Origin: a virus
Direction: 5' to 3' (one strand)
IMG/VR virus record: IMGVR_UViG_3300046791_000470
Span: 23,517 to 87,516 of that record
Length of the DNA stretch: 64,000 nucleotides
The notes under the pieces are model-generated. The model did no database searches. It saw nothing but the letters and a program-made list of their open reading frames with translations, and had not been told where the DNA came from. Made by a program: the position numbers and the translations under genes. Within the stretch, counting starts at the first letter, position 1. Every line of letters starts with the position of its first letter. This document shows positions 7,150-16,253 of the stretch, one piece after another.

Positions 7150-8292
7150 TTAGCTCTCCTGCTCTTGAATGTGGATGACCCAGTAGACGCCCCCGGCCGC
7201 GATCTTCTCGAGCAGGGTCGCGAGGTCGAACATCAGTTGCTCCGCCACGAAGTCGACGCCATCGAGCGCAGGCTCGATCACCGGCTCGGGGAGACCGTCG
7301 GGCACGTCGAACGCCGAGAACGCCATCTCGCCGTCGTGCTCGTAGGGTGGCGTCGGCGCGGACATCGGATCGTCGAAGGCGAAGCCGTAGTCCTCCATCA
7401 CGCGCGGCGACTCCATCTCGAGGATGAACGAGCCGAGGTGATCCTGCTCGCCGAGGAGCCGGTTCTGGATCGGCGTGCGCGGGCGCGGATCGTCGAAGCT
7501 GAAGAGGTTGGCGTCGTACGCCTCGTAGATCGTGGCCGGCTCGTCGGGCGCGTCGAAGCACTCCTGATACTCGTGCTCGCACGGCTCGACCAGGCGCCAC
7601 GCGAGACCGTAGGGCCGGAAGAAGTTGGTGAGCTCCAACGTGATCGCGGCGGGCGTCACCGCGTTGGGCACGGCGCGGATCCGGAGCCGATAGCTGTGGT
7701 CGCTCTCGAGCGGCTGCCGCAGCACCTCGCGCTCGGCCCCGATCGCGTCGAGGGTGGCGGGCCGTCCGAGCCCGTCGGCGTCGGCGTCGTTCCTCACCAG
7801 GACCGTGCGATCCCAGTAGGGCGGATCCATGAGCGGCAGATCGATCGTGTCGAGCTCGCCGGGCCACACCGCGCCGGCCGGATCGGTGAACGGCCCCTTG
7901 ATGTTCCACTCGTAGCCGTAGCCGATGGCCACGGCATCCACGCTGACCTCGAGGTCCAACGCGCCGAAGATGGCGTCCTCGGTCGTGCGGAACACCTGCC
8001 CGCCCCGCGAGCAGCGGACGAGCGACCCGATCAGCACGGTGCCCGCGCCGGCCGCGGCGTGCTCGCGGTAGAACGTCGCCACCACGGTGGCCTGCGCTGG
8101 CCCCTGCGACGAGCGGATGTAGCCGTCGTCCTCGAACCGCTGCACCGCGAGCGAGGCGCGCGCCCCGATCGCCGCCTGGCCGCGGATCATCTCGTAGCCG
8201 TCACCCGTGACCTTCATCGGGTCCAGGTACGAGTCCGGGATCGCCCGGTCGATCGCGTCTAGGAAGTCCTGGTCGGTGAGCTGCTTGGCCAC
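7150..8292 (-). CDS. Baseplate protein in gpI position
   Basis: 380 aa. It begins with a helical segment (LTDQDFLDAIDRAIPDSY), then long beta stretches with features like baseplate-J N-terminal regions (GTVLIGSLVRCSRGGQVFRT), then an acidic C-terminal half rich in Asp/Glu/Pro and aromatic residues. It lies between baseplate J and the fibre, the position of P2 gpI-type proteins that join wedge to fibre. The assignment rests mainly on position; the sequence itself is not a clear gpI match. Confidence 0.55.
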   Translation of the reverse strand: MAKQLTDQDFLDAIDRAIPDSYLDPMKVTGDGYEMIRGQAAIGARASLAVQRFEDDGYIRSSQGPAQATVVATFYREHAAAGAGTVLIGSLVRCSRGGQVFRTTEDAIFGALDLEVSVDAVAIGYGYEWNIKGPFTDPAGAVWPGELDTIDLPLMDPPYWDRTVLVRNDADADGLGRPATLDAIGAEREVLRQPLESDHSYRLRIRAVPNAVTPAAITLELTNFFRPYGLAWRLVEPCEHEYQECFDAPDEPATIYEAYDANLFSFDDPRPRTPIQNRLLGEQDHLGSFILEMESPRVMEDYGFAFDDPMSAPTPPYEHDGEMAFSAFDVPDGLPEPVIEPALDGVDFVAEQLMFDLATLLEKIAAGGVYWVIHIQEQES

Positions 8293-8299
8293 GGGGTCC

Positions 8300-9496
8300 T
8301 CACTGGATCAGCGAGGCGGCCTGGCTCTGAAGGGTCGCCTGCGAGTCGAACGTGATGTTGGAGAGCGCGGTGCGGAGCACCTGGTACTTCGAGACCGGGA
8401 TGATCGGGCCGACGGGCGAGGCCACCTCGTCGCCGAACGTCTCGAGGCCGGGCACGCCGCGCAGCAGCGTCGTGATCGCCGCCGGGTCGAACGTCGCGCC
8501 GGGCGCCAGCTCGTTGATGTGCTGCACCACCAGCACCCGCACGTAGAGCGCGAGCGCGTCGGTGTTGCTCACGTCGGCGGTGAACCGCAGCCGGAGCACG
8601 ACCTGGATCATCCGCACCGCCGCCACGACGACGGTCACCGGGATCCCATACGCCCGGTACTCGATGAGGGCGTTCTTCACGACGTGCGCGAGCGCCTGGC
8701 TCTGCGTCTCGTACGCCGGCACCTCGATCCCCTGCTTGACCAGCGCGTCCGTGAAGGCGTCCGCGATCACAAGCGTGACCGAGCGCGTCGGGTAGCCGTA
8801 CGACTGCAACCCCTCGAACGCGAGCACGCGCTGCACGCCGGGGACCGCGAGCGCGCCGGTCTCGATCGCGCCCTTGGTCCCGCGGCGCAGCGAGGCCCAG
8901 AAGCGCCGCCCGCGCGCCTTGTAGTCGTCGTCGCTCTCGACGTTCGCGGCGCCGCTCGAGGCTTCAGCGTTCGTCACCGTGAGCCCGACCGGCGACAGCT
9001 CGATGGAGGTCGTGATGCTCTTGATCGCCCCCGGCCCGATCGCCTGATCGATCCCCGCGAGCAGCGAGCGCGCGAGCACCTGAACCGGCCCGACGGAGGC
9101 CGCCGGATAGGTCGTGGTGACGAGCGTCGTGAACTCGCGCCCGTCCGAGGTCGCCACGCGCGTCCCCGAGGGGATCGAGAACGCCACGCTGGGGGCCGGG
9201 CTGCACGAGAACTGGACGTAGACGAACGCCGGCGCGGCCGGCTTGCGGGTGAGTCCCCACCGATCGGACATCCACTTGTCGAGCTTCGCGCCGCGCGCCG
9301 AGTCGAGCCAGAAGCCCTCCTCCACGTCGGCGAGCTGGCCGATCACTTCCTCGCCGACGACGGCGGCGCCGGCGGCCATGATGTTCGCGTCGGTGCCGTC
9401 GCGATCCACGGCGTTGACGGTCAGACGCTCCGATCGGCTCACCGCCTCGTCACGGAACGTGCGGTGGAAGTCGGCGAACTTCGGGAAGTCGGGCAC
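8300..9496 (-). CDS. Baseplate J-like wedge protein
   Basis: 398 aa. It carries the baseplate-J signature: an N-terminal helical segment, the strand-turn IPSGTRVATSDGREFTT, then VESDDDYKARGRRFWASLRRGTKGAI-type sequence (residues about 200-225) leading into VPGVQRVLAFE. Family members (P2 gpJ, T4 gp6) form the wedge ring of the contractile-tail baseplate. It sits directly downstream of the gp25-like gene, as expected. Confident family call. Confidence 0.92.
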   Translation of the reverse strand: MPDFPKFADFHRTFRDEAVSRSERLTVNAVDRDGTDANIMAAGAAVVGEEVIGQLADVEEGFWLDSARGAKLDKWMSDRWGLTRKPAAPAFVYVQFSCSPAPSVAFSIPSGTRVATSDGREFTTLVTTTYPAASVGPVQVLARSLLAGIDQAIGPGAIKSITTSIELSPVGLTVTNAEASSGAANVESDDDYKARGRRFWASLRRGTKGAIETGALAVPGVQRVLAFEGLQSYGYPTRSVTLVIADAFTDALVKQGIEVPAYETQSQALAHVVKNALIEYRAYGIPVTVVVAAVRMIQVVLRLRFTADVSNTDALALYVRVLVVQHINELAPGATFDPAAITTLLRGVPGLETFGDEVASPVGPIIPVSKYQVLRTALSNITFDSQATLQSQAASLIQ

Positions 9497-9497
9497 G

Positions 9498-10319
9498 TCA
9501 GAACTCCACGAGCCGGCCGTTGGCCGCCCCCATGCGGATGGTGAACGCCGCGCCGACCTTCGGGCGCGCGTTGAGCTGCACGATCAGCACGCCGGAGCGG
9601 TCCATCACGAGCCGCGCCTGCGCGGCTGCCACGTCTGGCTCCTCGAGCGACTGGCTCTCGATCTCGGTGCGCAGCGCCACGAGGTCGCCCGAGCTCGCGA
9701 CCGGCTCCTTGACGATCAGCCCCACGCCGTAGTTGGGCAGGTGGCGGATCGCGCCGCGCGGCGTCCCCAGCCTACGCAGCAGCAGCTTGCGGATCAGCGC
9801 CGGCCCGGCCTCGGTGTCGTAGTCGCCGTCCGGGCCGATCATCAGCGCGCCGGCGGCGCCGAGCCCGCGGCCGAGCTGGAACGGCGGGTTGGCGAGGTCC
9901 CGATCGCGGAACCCCTCGACGGTCACCGCGTCGATCGGATCCATCGTCTGCACGACGCCAAGGAAGGTCGCGGCGTACGGCGAGGTGATCGCGAGGCCGT
10001 CGACGCTCAAGAGGCCGATCGCCGTCACCTCGTGCAGCACGGTGTGATTCCCGAGCGGCTCGAGCAGCGTCAGGTTCAGCGCGGTGTCGCTGTGCATCTC
10101 GACGCCGATCACCGTGCGCGGCACGCCGCCGATCGTGTCGACGGTCCACGTCTGCGTGTTGAACGCGTCGCCCTCGACGAACGGGCTGGAGTGCATCGGC
10201 TCGCCCGTGAGGTTCACCCGGACGCCGTGCGTCGAGATCGCCCACGCGCTCGCCACGGAGATCGAGCCCAGCACGCCGCCGTACGAGCTGAGACCGTAGG
10301 GAGAGAGGCCGTACCCCAT
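9498..10319 (-). CDS. gp25/gpW-like baseplate wedge protein with extra N-terminal domain
   Basis: 273 aa. The C-terminal 110 residues match the gp25-like lysozyme-fold wedge family: ALIRKLLLRRLGTPRGAIRHLP-like start, NYGVGLIVKEP, an ALRTEIE helix, EEPDV, then an alternating strand pair. Family members trigger sheath contraction at the wedge. The N-terminal half is an additional beta domain beginning MGYGLSPYGLSSYGG, longer than in P2 gpW (about 115 aa). It stands between spike and baseplate-J genes. Confidence 0.8.
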   Translation of the reverse strand: MGYGLSPYGLSSYGGVLGSISVASAWAISTHGVRVNLTGEPMHSSPFVEGDAFNTQTWTVDTIGGVPRTVIGVEMHSDTALNLTLLEPLGNHTVLHEVTAIGLLSVDGLAITSPYAATFLGVVQTMDPIDAVTVEGFRDRDLANPPFQLGRGLGAAGALMIGPDGDYDTEAGPALIRKLLLRRLGTPRGAIRHLPNYGVGLIVKEPVASSGDLVALRTEIESQSLEEPDVAAAQARLVMDRSGVLIVQLNARPKVGAAFTIRMGAANGRLVEF

Positions 10320-10364
10320 CGCCGTCGATGGTCCGCGTGCGGATCCGACCGCACAAGGCGACGC

Positions 10365-10991
10365 TCAGGCGAGCTTGACGAGCAGGGACTTGTAGCTCGC
10401 GGCGGCGTTCTGGAACGTCGTGAGCGCCGTCGTGATCGCCGTCGCCGCCGCCCCGCCGCCGGGGATGGTGCCCACCGCCGTGCTGATCGCCGCCACCAGC
10501 ACGCCGAGCTGCGCGAGGAACGTGGTGGTCAGGAGCGCCTGGTGGGACGCGGACTCGTCGCCGAGCTTCACGAGCCCGCCGGCCGCCGCGATCACCGCGT
10601 CGCCGCCGCCGCTCACCAGGATCCGGATCGTGCGGCCCGGCTCGACCACGAGCGCCACGTCCTGGGGGTTGGCGACCGCCTCGTCCGGCGGCGGCGTCCC
10701 CTCGTCCCAGACCTGCGCGAGGATGCGCGCGCCGGCGTTCCAGTCCCCCTCCGGGATCCCGATTAACACCCAGTCGTCGACAGCGACCGGGCAGTAGAAG
10801 CCGAAGCCCGCGCCGCCGTACGCCGTGGGCAGGGAGACCGTCTCCTCGGCGCCGGCGATCGTCGTCACGTCGCAGTAGATGCCCTTCGCGGTCACGTTCA
10901 CCGCGGTCACGATCGCCAGCGTCGTCCACGTGCGCGGATCGATGCCCGGCCTCGAGACAGCTTCGCCGATGCGCAGCGGATCGATCGTCAT
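10365..10991 (-). CDS. Baseplate spike protein, gpV-like
   Basis: 208 aa from the ATG overlapping the hub stop (ATGA). Residues about 20-110 form an OB-like beta domain with the usual entry-exit pattern (TLAIVTAVN, VSLPTAYGGAGFGFYCPVAVDDWVLIGI, AQVWDEG), followed by a stretch like a short beta helix and a C-terminal helical tail rich in Ala/Thr. Spike proteins of this group sit under the hub and puncture the cell envelope. Order hub, spike, gp25-like, J supports the call. Confidence 0.75.
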   Translation of the reverse strand: MTIDPLRIGEAVSRPGIDPRTWTTLAIVTAVNVTAKGIYCDVTTIAGAEETVSLPTAYGGAGFGFYCPVAVDDWVLIGIPEGDWNAGARILAQVWDEGTPPPDEAVANPQDVALVVEPGRTIRILVSGGGDAVIAAAGGLVKLGDESASHQALLTTTFLAQLGVLVAAISTAVGTIPGGGAAATAITTALTTFQNAAASYKSLLVKLA

Positions 10992-13105
10992 GGGACGCCG
11001 AACTCCTCGTCCTCGTCGGCCCTGGCCTTGCCCACGGACACGGTGGGCTGGAGGTTCCGCGGGCGCGTGGGCTTGTCGCAGTTCGCGAGCGGACCTGCCT
11101 TGATACAGCCGGTTACGTTGCCCGCGTCGTAGTCGCCGAAGTTGTGATTTTCGGGCGCGGGTTCCTCGATCATCCGCGCGTTGAGGATCGAGGAGCTGCT
11201 CACCGGCGTGACCTTGGCCTTGTTGTGATCGCCCGCCTTGTCGACGGGGGCGGTCCGCACGATGCGCTTCTTTGGGATCTCCTGCGCCATCACGCCATGG
11301 CGCGGCACGATGTAATTCTGGAACGCGATCGAGGTGCGGATGCCCGTGGACCACTCGTACTCGACGCCCGAGACCTGGTAGACGGCGAGCAGCTCGTGCA
11401 CCGCGCCGCGCGCGAGCGCGACCAGCGCGCGCGCCACCAGCCGATCGCCGAGGCGCCGGTGGAGCACGTCCACCTCCTCCGAGAACGTGCGCCGCGCGGC
11501 GTCGTTCACCTCGGACACGACGGGCGCGATCGAGCGCAGCGCCGTCGCGTCCACCACGAACTCGATCGGCTCGGTGGGGCGCAGGCGCAGGATGTCCGGA
11601 TCGGTGTTGTCGCCGCCGAACGTCGCCAGGTTCCGGGTCTCGGCCTGGCCGCCGGTCTCGCCGCGGCCGATCTCCTCGTAGATGCCGTGTGCGATCCGCG
11701 TGAGCTGCTCCACCGATCGCACGCCGTACATCGGCACGCGGAGCACCTCGTCGGCGCCCTTGGTCTTCGCGGTCACGGTGTCGGTGGTGGGCCACTGCCC
11801 GAAGATCAGCCGCTGCTTACCGGCCGCGCGATCGTCGTACGAGATGCACTGGATGGTAGGGACCACGGCGCCGGCGAACTTCCGCTCAAACGAGAGCCGC
11901 TTCACGTCGCGGCCATACACCAGCCGGCGGATCCGGATCGACTCGCTGCCGACCTGACGCGCGAGCCCGCCGGCGAACGGCGTGGCGATCGTGGAGCGCT
12001 TCGAGGCGATGTCGAAGATCCGCCGCACGGGCCGGATCCACAGCGTGGAGCCGACGATCTGAGGCATCGCGCCGACGATCGTGCAGTAGTTCGTGATGAG
12101 GTCCCAGTAGCTCGTCTTGTTGCCGGTGGACGGCGTGGAGCTCGAGCCACCGCCGGCGGCCTTCTGGCGCACGCGCGTCATGCCCTCGGCGTCGCCCGGG
12201 GACGGCACCTCGCCGTCCTCCCACTCGGCGGTGTCGACGGCGACCGCCATGCGGAGATCCGCGTCGGTGCCCATCGTCCGGAGGATCTGCTGGACCACCT
12301 CGTGGATCGGCTTGGTGAGATCGAGCGCCGAGATCTTGGCGGGCGGCGGCTTGCCATCGATGAGGATGCCGCGGATGTCCCGGCCCTTGATCTGGATCGT
12401 CGAGCGCCCCTCGTCGAGGTCCACGCTCCACGTGTCGGCGGTCCCGTAGAACAGCAGGGTGGCGTTGTTGACGCCGGCGCGGCCGGTCACCGGGTCTACC
12501 TGATCTGTCGTCGTCTTGAGGATCGAGAACGGGCGCCCGGTCGGATCCTTGTCGCCACGCATGCCGCGCGCGTAGTCGTCGGCGGACACCGTGCCGAGGT
12601 GGATCTCGACGCCCACGGCCCGGATCATCCGCGGGTCCACCGGGAACTCGAGGAAGTCGAACACGAGCGTGAAGGTGGCGGCGGTGCGGATGTGCGGCAG
12701 CGTGAACACGCCGCGCTTCGGAACGCGGTTGGCGATCACCGTGAAACGATCCGTGCCGTACGTGAGCGGCACGCCGTCACCCGGCCGGCCTGGGATGTCG
12801 CCGCCGGTGACCGCCGGAGAGTCGTTGCCCGGCAGCCCCACCGCCGAGAACTCCGGCCGGGTCTCGTCGAGCTCGGCCAGCGCGTCGTTCGCGATCGCGC
12901 GCGCCACGCCGATGGTCACCGTCGGCTCGTGGACGCCGCGGCGCGGGCGCTTGCCCTGCTGGGCACGGCTCTCCTGCGTCGTGGCGTCGATCTGGCGCGC
13001 CGTGACGGACTCGCCGGTGCCCGAGATCTGGAGGCTCTCGTCGAAGCGGATCGTGAGCTTCACGACGCAGCTCGGGAACCACGAGTTGTCCAGCGGGTTC
13101 ATCAT
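10988..13105 (-). CDS. Baseplate hub protein, gpD/gp27-like position
   Basis: 705 aa; the ATG at 13105 overlaps the upstream stop. It is long for a gpD-type hub (about 350-390 aa) and contains several beta domains: FTLVFDFLEFPVDPRMIRAVGVEI, STIQIKGRDIRGILIDGKPPPAKI, then a Ser/Gly-rich linker (about residue 400) and RRLVYGRDVKRLSFERKF. The module GRDIRGxLIDG and the central long strands fit late-control D-type hubs. Two short P-T-V-T/S-I/V-G-x-A motifs occur, near the N terminus and at the very C terminus, as in the LysM neighbour. Position between LysM protein and spike supports the hub role. Confidence 0.75.
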   Translation of the reverse strand: MMNPLDNSWFPSCVVKLTIRFDESLQISGTGESVTARQIDATTQESRAQQGKRPRRGVHEPTVTIGVARAIANDALAELDETRPEFSAVGLPGNDSPAVTGGDIPGRPGDGVPLTYGTDRFTVIANRVPKRGVFTLPHIRTAATFTLVFDFLEFPVDPRMIRAVGVEIHLGTVSADDYARGMRGDKDPTGRPFSILKTTTDQVDPVTGRAGVNNATLLFYGTADTWSVDLDEGRSTIQIKGRDIRGILIDGKPPPAKISALDLTKPIHEVVQQILRTMGTDADLRMAVAVDTAEWEDGEVPSPGDAEGMTRVRQKAAGGGSSSTPSTGNKTSYWDLITNYCTIVGAMPQIVGSTLWIRPVRRIFDIASKRSTIATPFAGGLARQVGSESIRIRRLVYGRDVKRLSFERKFAGAVVPTIQCISYDDRAAGKQRLIFGQWPTTDTVTAKTKGADEVLRVPMYGVRSVEQLTRIAHGIYEEIGRGETGGQAETRNLATFGGDNTDPDILRLRPTEPIEFVVDATALRSIAPVVSEVNDAARRTFSEEVDVLHRRLGDRLVARALVALARGAVHELLAVYQVSGVEYEWSTGIRTSIAFQNYIVPRHGVMAQEIPKKRIVRTAPVDKAGDHNKAKVTPVSSSSILNARMIEEPAPENHNFGDYDAGNVTGCIKAGPLANCDKPTRPRNLQPTVSVGKARADEDEEFGVP

Positions 13106-14340
13106 CGGTTGGCGTCCAGCGCCGGGATGATGACGATGGTCCCCGCGGGGGCCGTGTTCGAGTCGAGGGCGTTGAACAGCCGGATGCGCGCCGCCTCCTC
13201 CGGGGTCCCGTAGAAGCGCATCGAGAGCGCCTGGCAGTCCTCGTCCTGCTTGAGGAGCACGATCGCGATCACGTGCGCGTCCATCTCGCGGAGCGTGTCG
13301 TAGCGCTGGCGCGCGGCCAGGTGCTTGACGGAGCGCGCGGCGCGGACCGACTGTCGGATCGCGCACGCGGCCTGGATCATCTTGCCGATCGGGACCGTCA
13401 GGAGGTCCGCCGGATCCTCCACCGCCGTCATCGCCGCGTAGGAGAGCCCGTCGAGCTCGCCGATCAGCGTGGCCGCCTCGTCGCGCACGAGCGAGCTGAT
13501 CGACATCAGCCGCCGCAGCGCATCGGCCGTGCCGGTCACGCTCTCGATGCGGGTCCGCGCCGCCTCCTGCGCCCGGAGGATGCCGCGCTTGATCCGACCC
13601 ACGCGGTTATCGATCCGGTCCGCGAGCGACGGCTCGAGGTCCACGCCGTCCAGGGCCGTCTTGTCGTAGAGGTTCGTGAACGCGGCGGACATCCGCTGCG
13701 AGAACTCCAGCGATCCCGTGCCGACGCCGCCGAGCGCCGGCACGCCGGCGTCCTCGTCGCGGCCGATCCACTTGAACTTGATCGTCCACTCGCAGTCGTG
13801 CGCCGTGAGCCAGTTCGGGACGAACTGCTCGATGCGGCCGACGCGCACGATGTGGCGCCACTGCACGCGGAGCACCTGCCCCTTGAGCGCGATGTCCTCG
13901 AACAGCGCGACTACCTCCTCCGTCGTGCGGAGCCGGCTGTTGTCGACGCTGATCGCCTCCACGCCGTCCACGATCTCGGACGCCGCCTGGCCGACCTCGA
14001 CCATGCGGGCGCTCGTCTCGCCGATGAACCGCGTTTTCCAACACCCCTTGATCTCGGTCGGGTCCCACTTCCCGCCGAGCGCCTGCTGGCTGGTCTGGGA
14101 GAATCCGGGGTAGTCGGTCTCGTCGATCCGGTGCGAGATGCCGAACGCGACGCCCTTGTAGGGAAGCGCGCGCTCGGTGAGCCGCACGGTCCGCTGATCG
14201 GGGCCGGTGAGTTCCTTGAACGTGAAGGCGGCGGCGCCGTTGTCGGTCTGGCCGTAGGCGCGGCCGACCGTGACCTTTGGGATCTTCTGGCCGGTCCCTG
14301 TGGCCTGGCCGATCGTGACGGTGGGCGTGCGTCCGGCCAT
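13102..14340 (-). CDS. LysM-domain baseplate protein
   Basis: 412 aa. The C-terminal 55 residues form a LysM-like domain (RFYGTPEEAARIRLFNALDSN, then AGTIVIIPA), as in XkdP/gp53-type proteins that link tape measure, tube and hub in the baseplate. The N terminus has two copies of a short motif (PTVTIGQA and PKVTVGRA). Residues about 250-290 are basic and helical. It lies between tape measure and hub, the classical place. Confidence 0.8.
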   Translation of the reverse strand: MAGRTPTVTIGQATGTGQKIPKVTVGRAYGQTDNGAAAFTFKELTGPDQRTVRLTERALPYKGVAFGISHRIDETDYPGFSQTSQQALGGKWDPTEIKGCWKTRFIGETSARMVEVGQAASEIVDGVEAISVDNSRLRTTEEVVALFEDIALKGQVLRVQWRHIVRVGRIEQFVPNWLTAHDCEWTIKFKWIGRDEDAGVPALGGVGTGSLEFSQRMSAAFTNLYDKTALDGVDLEPSLADRIDNRVGRIKRGILRAQEAARTRIESVTGTADALRRLMSISSLVRDEAATLIGELDGLSYAAMTAVEDPADLLTVPIGKMIQAACAIRQSVRAARSVKHLAARQRYDTLREMDAHVIAIVLLKQDEDCQALSMRFYGTPEEAARIRLFNALDSNTAPAGTIVIIPALDANR

Positions 14341-14343
14341 GGA

Positions 14344-15981
14344 TCACCGCATCGAGTAGAGCGGCCGGAGCCCGCTGTCGAGGCGGCGCTCGCCGAGCGC
14401 GGCGAGCTCGTCGCCGAACGCGACCGCGACGCGCCCGCCGTCGATGCCCTCGGGGAAGTTGTTGTTGATGTCGAAGCTCGAGCCGCGGAAGTCCTGGTAG
14501 ACCGCCGCCGCCGGCTTGCCCTCGGGGTCCTTGCCGCTGCCGGCCACCTTGGCTTTCGTCCCACCCCCCATGTCGATGTAGTCGATCTTCAGTCCTGGGA
14601 TCTGGTTGATCGCCCAGATCACGCCGTTCAGCAGCGCCACGAGGCCGATCATCACCTTTTCGACTACCCACATCAGCTTGTCCATCCACCAGGCGAACAT
14701 CAGCAGCGTCACCAGCAGCGCGCCGCCGAGGATCGCGAGGATCGGCTTGATGGCCTCGAACAGCTTCCCGAGGACGCCGAACACCATCATCGCGATGTTC
14801 TTCATCTTCTCGATGAGCGGCCCGAGGACACTCACGAACATGTCGCGAATGCCAAAGACGTTGCGGCGCAGCAGCTCGAACGCGGCGATCACGATGCTGA
14901 TCACCAGGCCGATGACGCCGAGGCGCCCCACCACCGTGCTCAGGATGCGCATCATCGGCCCGCCGGCGGAGGCGAACATGCCGATGCCTGGATTGGCCGC
15001 CTTCGCGGCGAAGTAGTCCATGCCGCCGGACGCCGCGGCCTTGCCGGCCATCATCCGGTTTGCGCCGCCGATCACCTGCTTGCCGCGATCGAGGAGCCCC
15101 ATCGAGCCGCCGGGCATGAAGACGTTGGCCGCCTTCGCGGCGAGCATCAACGCGAGGTAGGTCTTCGCGAGCCCGACGACGATTCCCATGTGCTCGGCGA
15201 GGAAGCGGCCGATGCTGGCCGTGATCGGCTCGATCGCTTTGAACGCCGAGGTGATCTCGTTGAGGATCATCGTCACGGCGGGCATCAGGTTCTTGTAGAG
15301 CGTGCCGATCATCGAGCTCCACGCGCTCGCGAGCCCGCGCCGGACGGCCAGCATCTCCTTGTGCATGGCCAGCGCGCGCCCGTCGATCAGGTTGGCGCCG
15401 CCGAGGGTCTCCGTCTTGATCTTGCGCAGCCGCTCCGCGCCGCCCTGCAGCATCTCCATCATCTGGCCGGCCTGCGTCGCCGGGATGTTGAAGCTCTTGA
15501 TCAGGTCGTGGATGTGCAGCCGGCCGGCCTTCGCGGCGTCGGCCATCTGGTAGAGCCGCTGCTCGGGGCCGGCCTTCACGCTCACCCCGAGCCTGGTCAT
15601 GAGCTGGGAGAGGGTCTGCGACTGCGTGCCGGCCATGGCCAGCTTCGCCGAGAGCCTCGACATGCTGAGGATCGTTTTCTCGGCCGCCTCCTGACCGATC
15701 CCGCTGCTCTCGAACATCTCGAACATCGAGTGCGCCGAGGACGCGGCCATGCCGGTCATGGCGTGCACGCGGCCGACGGCCTGGTAGAGCCGATCGGTGT
15801 CCTGGATCGCGGTGCCGACCTGCCAGATCCCAGCGAGCCCGCCGACCGCGCCGCCCCACGCGCCGACCGCCCCGAAGCCCTTGGCCAGCCGATCGGCGGC
15901 GCCGGCGAGCCCGTTCAGCTTGCGCGTCCCGTCCTCGGCGCCCTCGATCTTGATCCGCTGGTTGAGCTCGGTCTCGGTCAT
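14344..15981 (-). CDS. Tail tape measure protein
   Basis: 545 aa. It starts with a tape-measure-type region (RIKIEGAEDGTRKLNGLAGAADRL), continues with long helices, and has several strongly hydrophobic segments between about residues 240 and 450 (IGLVISIVIAAFELL, ILAILGGALLVTLLMFAWW). It follows the two tail-chaperone reading frames directly. At 545 aa it is short for a myovirus, which suggests a short tail since tape-measure length sets tail length. It also overlaps the chaperone frame by 4 bp. Confidence 0.9.
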   Translation of the reverse strand: MTETELNQRIKIEGAEDGTRKLNGLAGAADRLAKGFGAVGAWGGAVGGLAGIWQVGTAIQDTDRLYQAVGRVHAMTGMAASSAHSMFEMFESSGIGQEAAEKTILSMSRLSAKLAMAGTQSQTLSQLMTRLGVSVKAGPEQRLYQMADAAKAGRLHIHDLIKSFNIPATQAGQMMEMLQGGAERLRKIKTETLGGANLIDGRALAMHKEMLAVRRGLASAWSSMIGTLYKNLMPAVTMILNEITSAFKAIEPITASIGRFLAEHMGIVVGLAKTYLALMLAAKAANVFMPGGSMGLLDRGKQVIGGANRMMAGKAAASGGMDYFAAKAANPGIGMFASAGGPMMRILSTVVGRLGVIGLVISIVIAAFELLRRNVFGIRDMFVSVLGPLIEKMKNIAMMVFGVLGKLFEAIKPILAILGGALLVTLLMFAWWMDKLMWVVEKVMIGLVALLNGVIWAINQIPGLKIDYIDMGGGTKAKVAGSGKDPEGKPAAAVYQDFRGSSFDINNNFPEGIDGGRVAVAFGDELAALGERRLDSGLRPLYSMR

Positions 15982-16253
15982 TTCTTCCTCGCGTTCTCAG
16001 CAGCTTGGCGTTCTTCGTCGAGGATCTCGTCCAGCGCTTCGATCCATCCCAGCACGGTCACGGTCGGGGTGTTCTCGATCACCGCCATGTCCTGGCGCCC
16101 GTAGCGTGCGAGCCAGGCCGTCCGCTTGTTGATCCGTCGGATGTACTGGCCTACGTCGTTGCCGTACTGCCGCACGAACTCGATCGCGTACAGGGGGCCG
16201 AATGGCACCCTGATTCGGTTTACGCTCGGGTCCGCCGGCTCTTGAGAAAAACC
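15978..16253 (-). CDS. Tail assembly chaperone, -1 frame extension (GT-like)
   Basis: This reading frame has no start of its own that fits, runs from the slip site into the tape-measure start, and encodes about 90 residues (QEPADPSVNRIRVPFGPLYA to DEERQAAENARKK). A -1 shift near 16246-16253 would fuse it to the upstream 139-aa chaperone, giving a longer form as in lambda gpG/gpGT and P2 E/E'. Both forms are known to coat the tape measure before tube assembly. Position between tube and tape measure is exactly where such a pair is expected. Confidence 0.75.
   Translation of the reverse strand, partial: GFSQEPADPSVNRIRVPFGPLYAIEFVRQYGNDVGQYIRRINKRTAWLARYGRQDMAVIENTPTVTVLGWIEALDEILDEERQAAENARKK

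Noticed and set aside
2322-16104. Very long plus-strand open frames across the structural region
   Set aside because: They are Arg/Ala/Gly/Pro-rich mirror frames produced by the high GC content; the minus strand carries the phage structural families.
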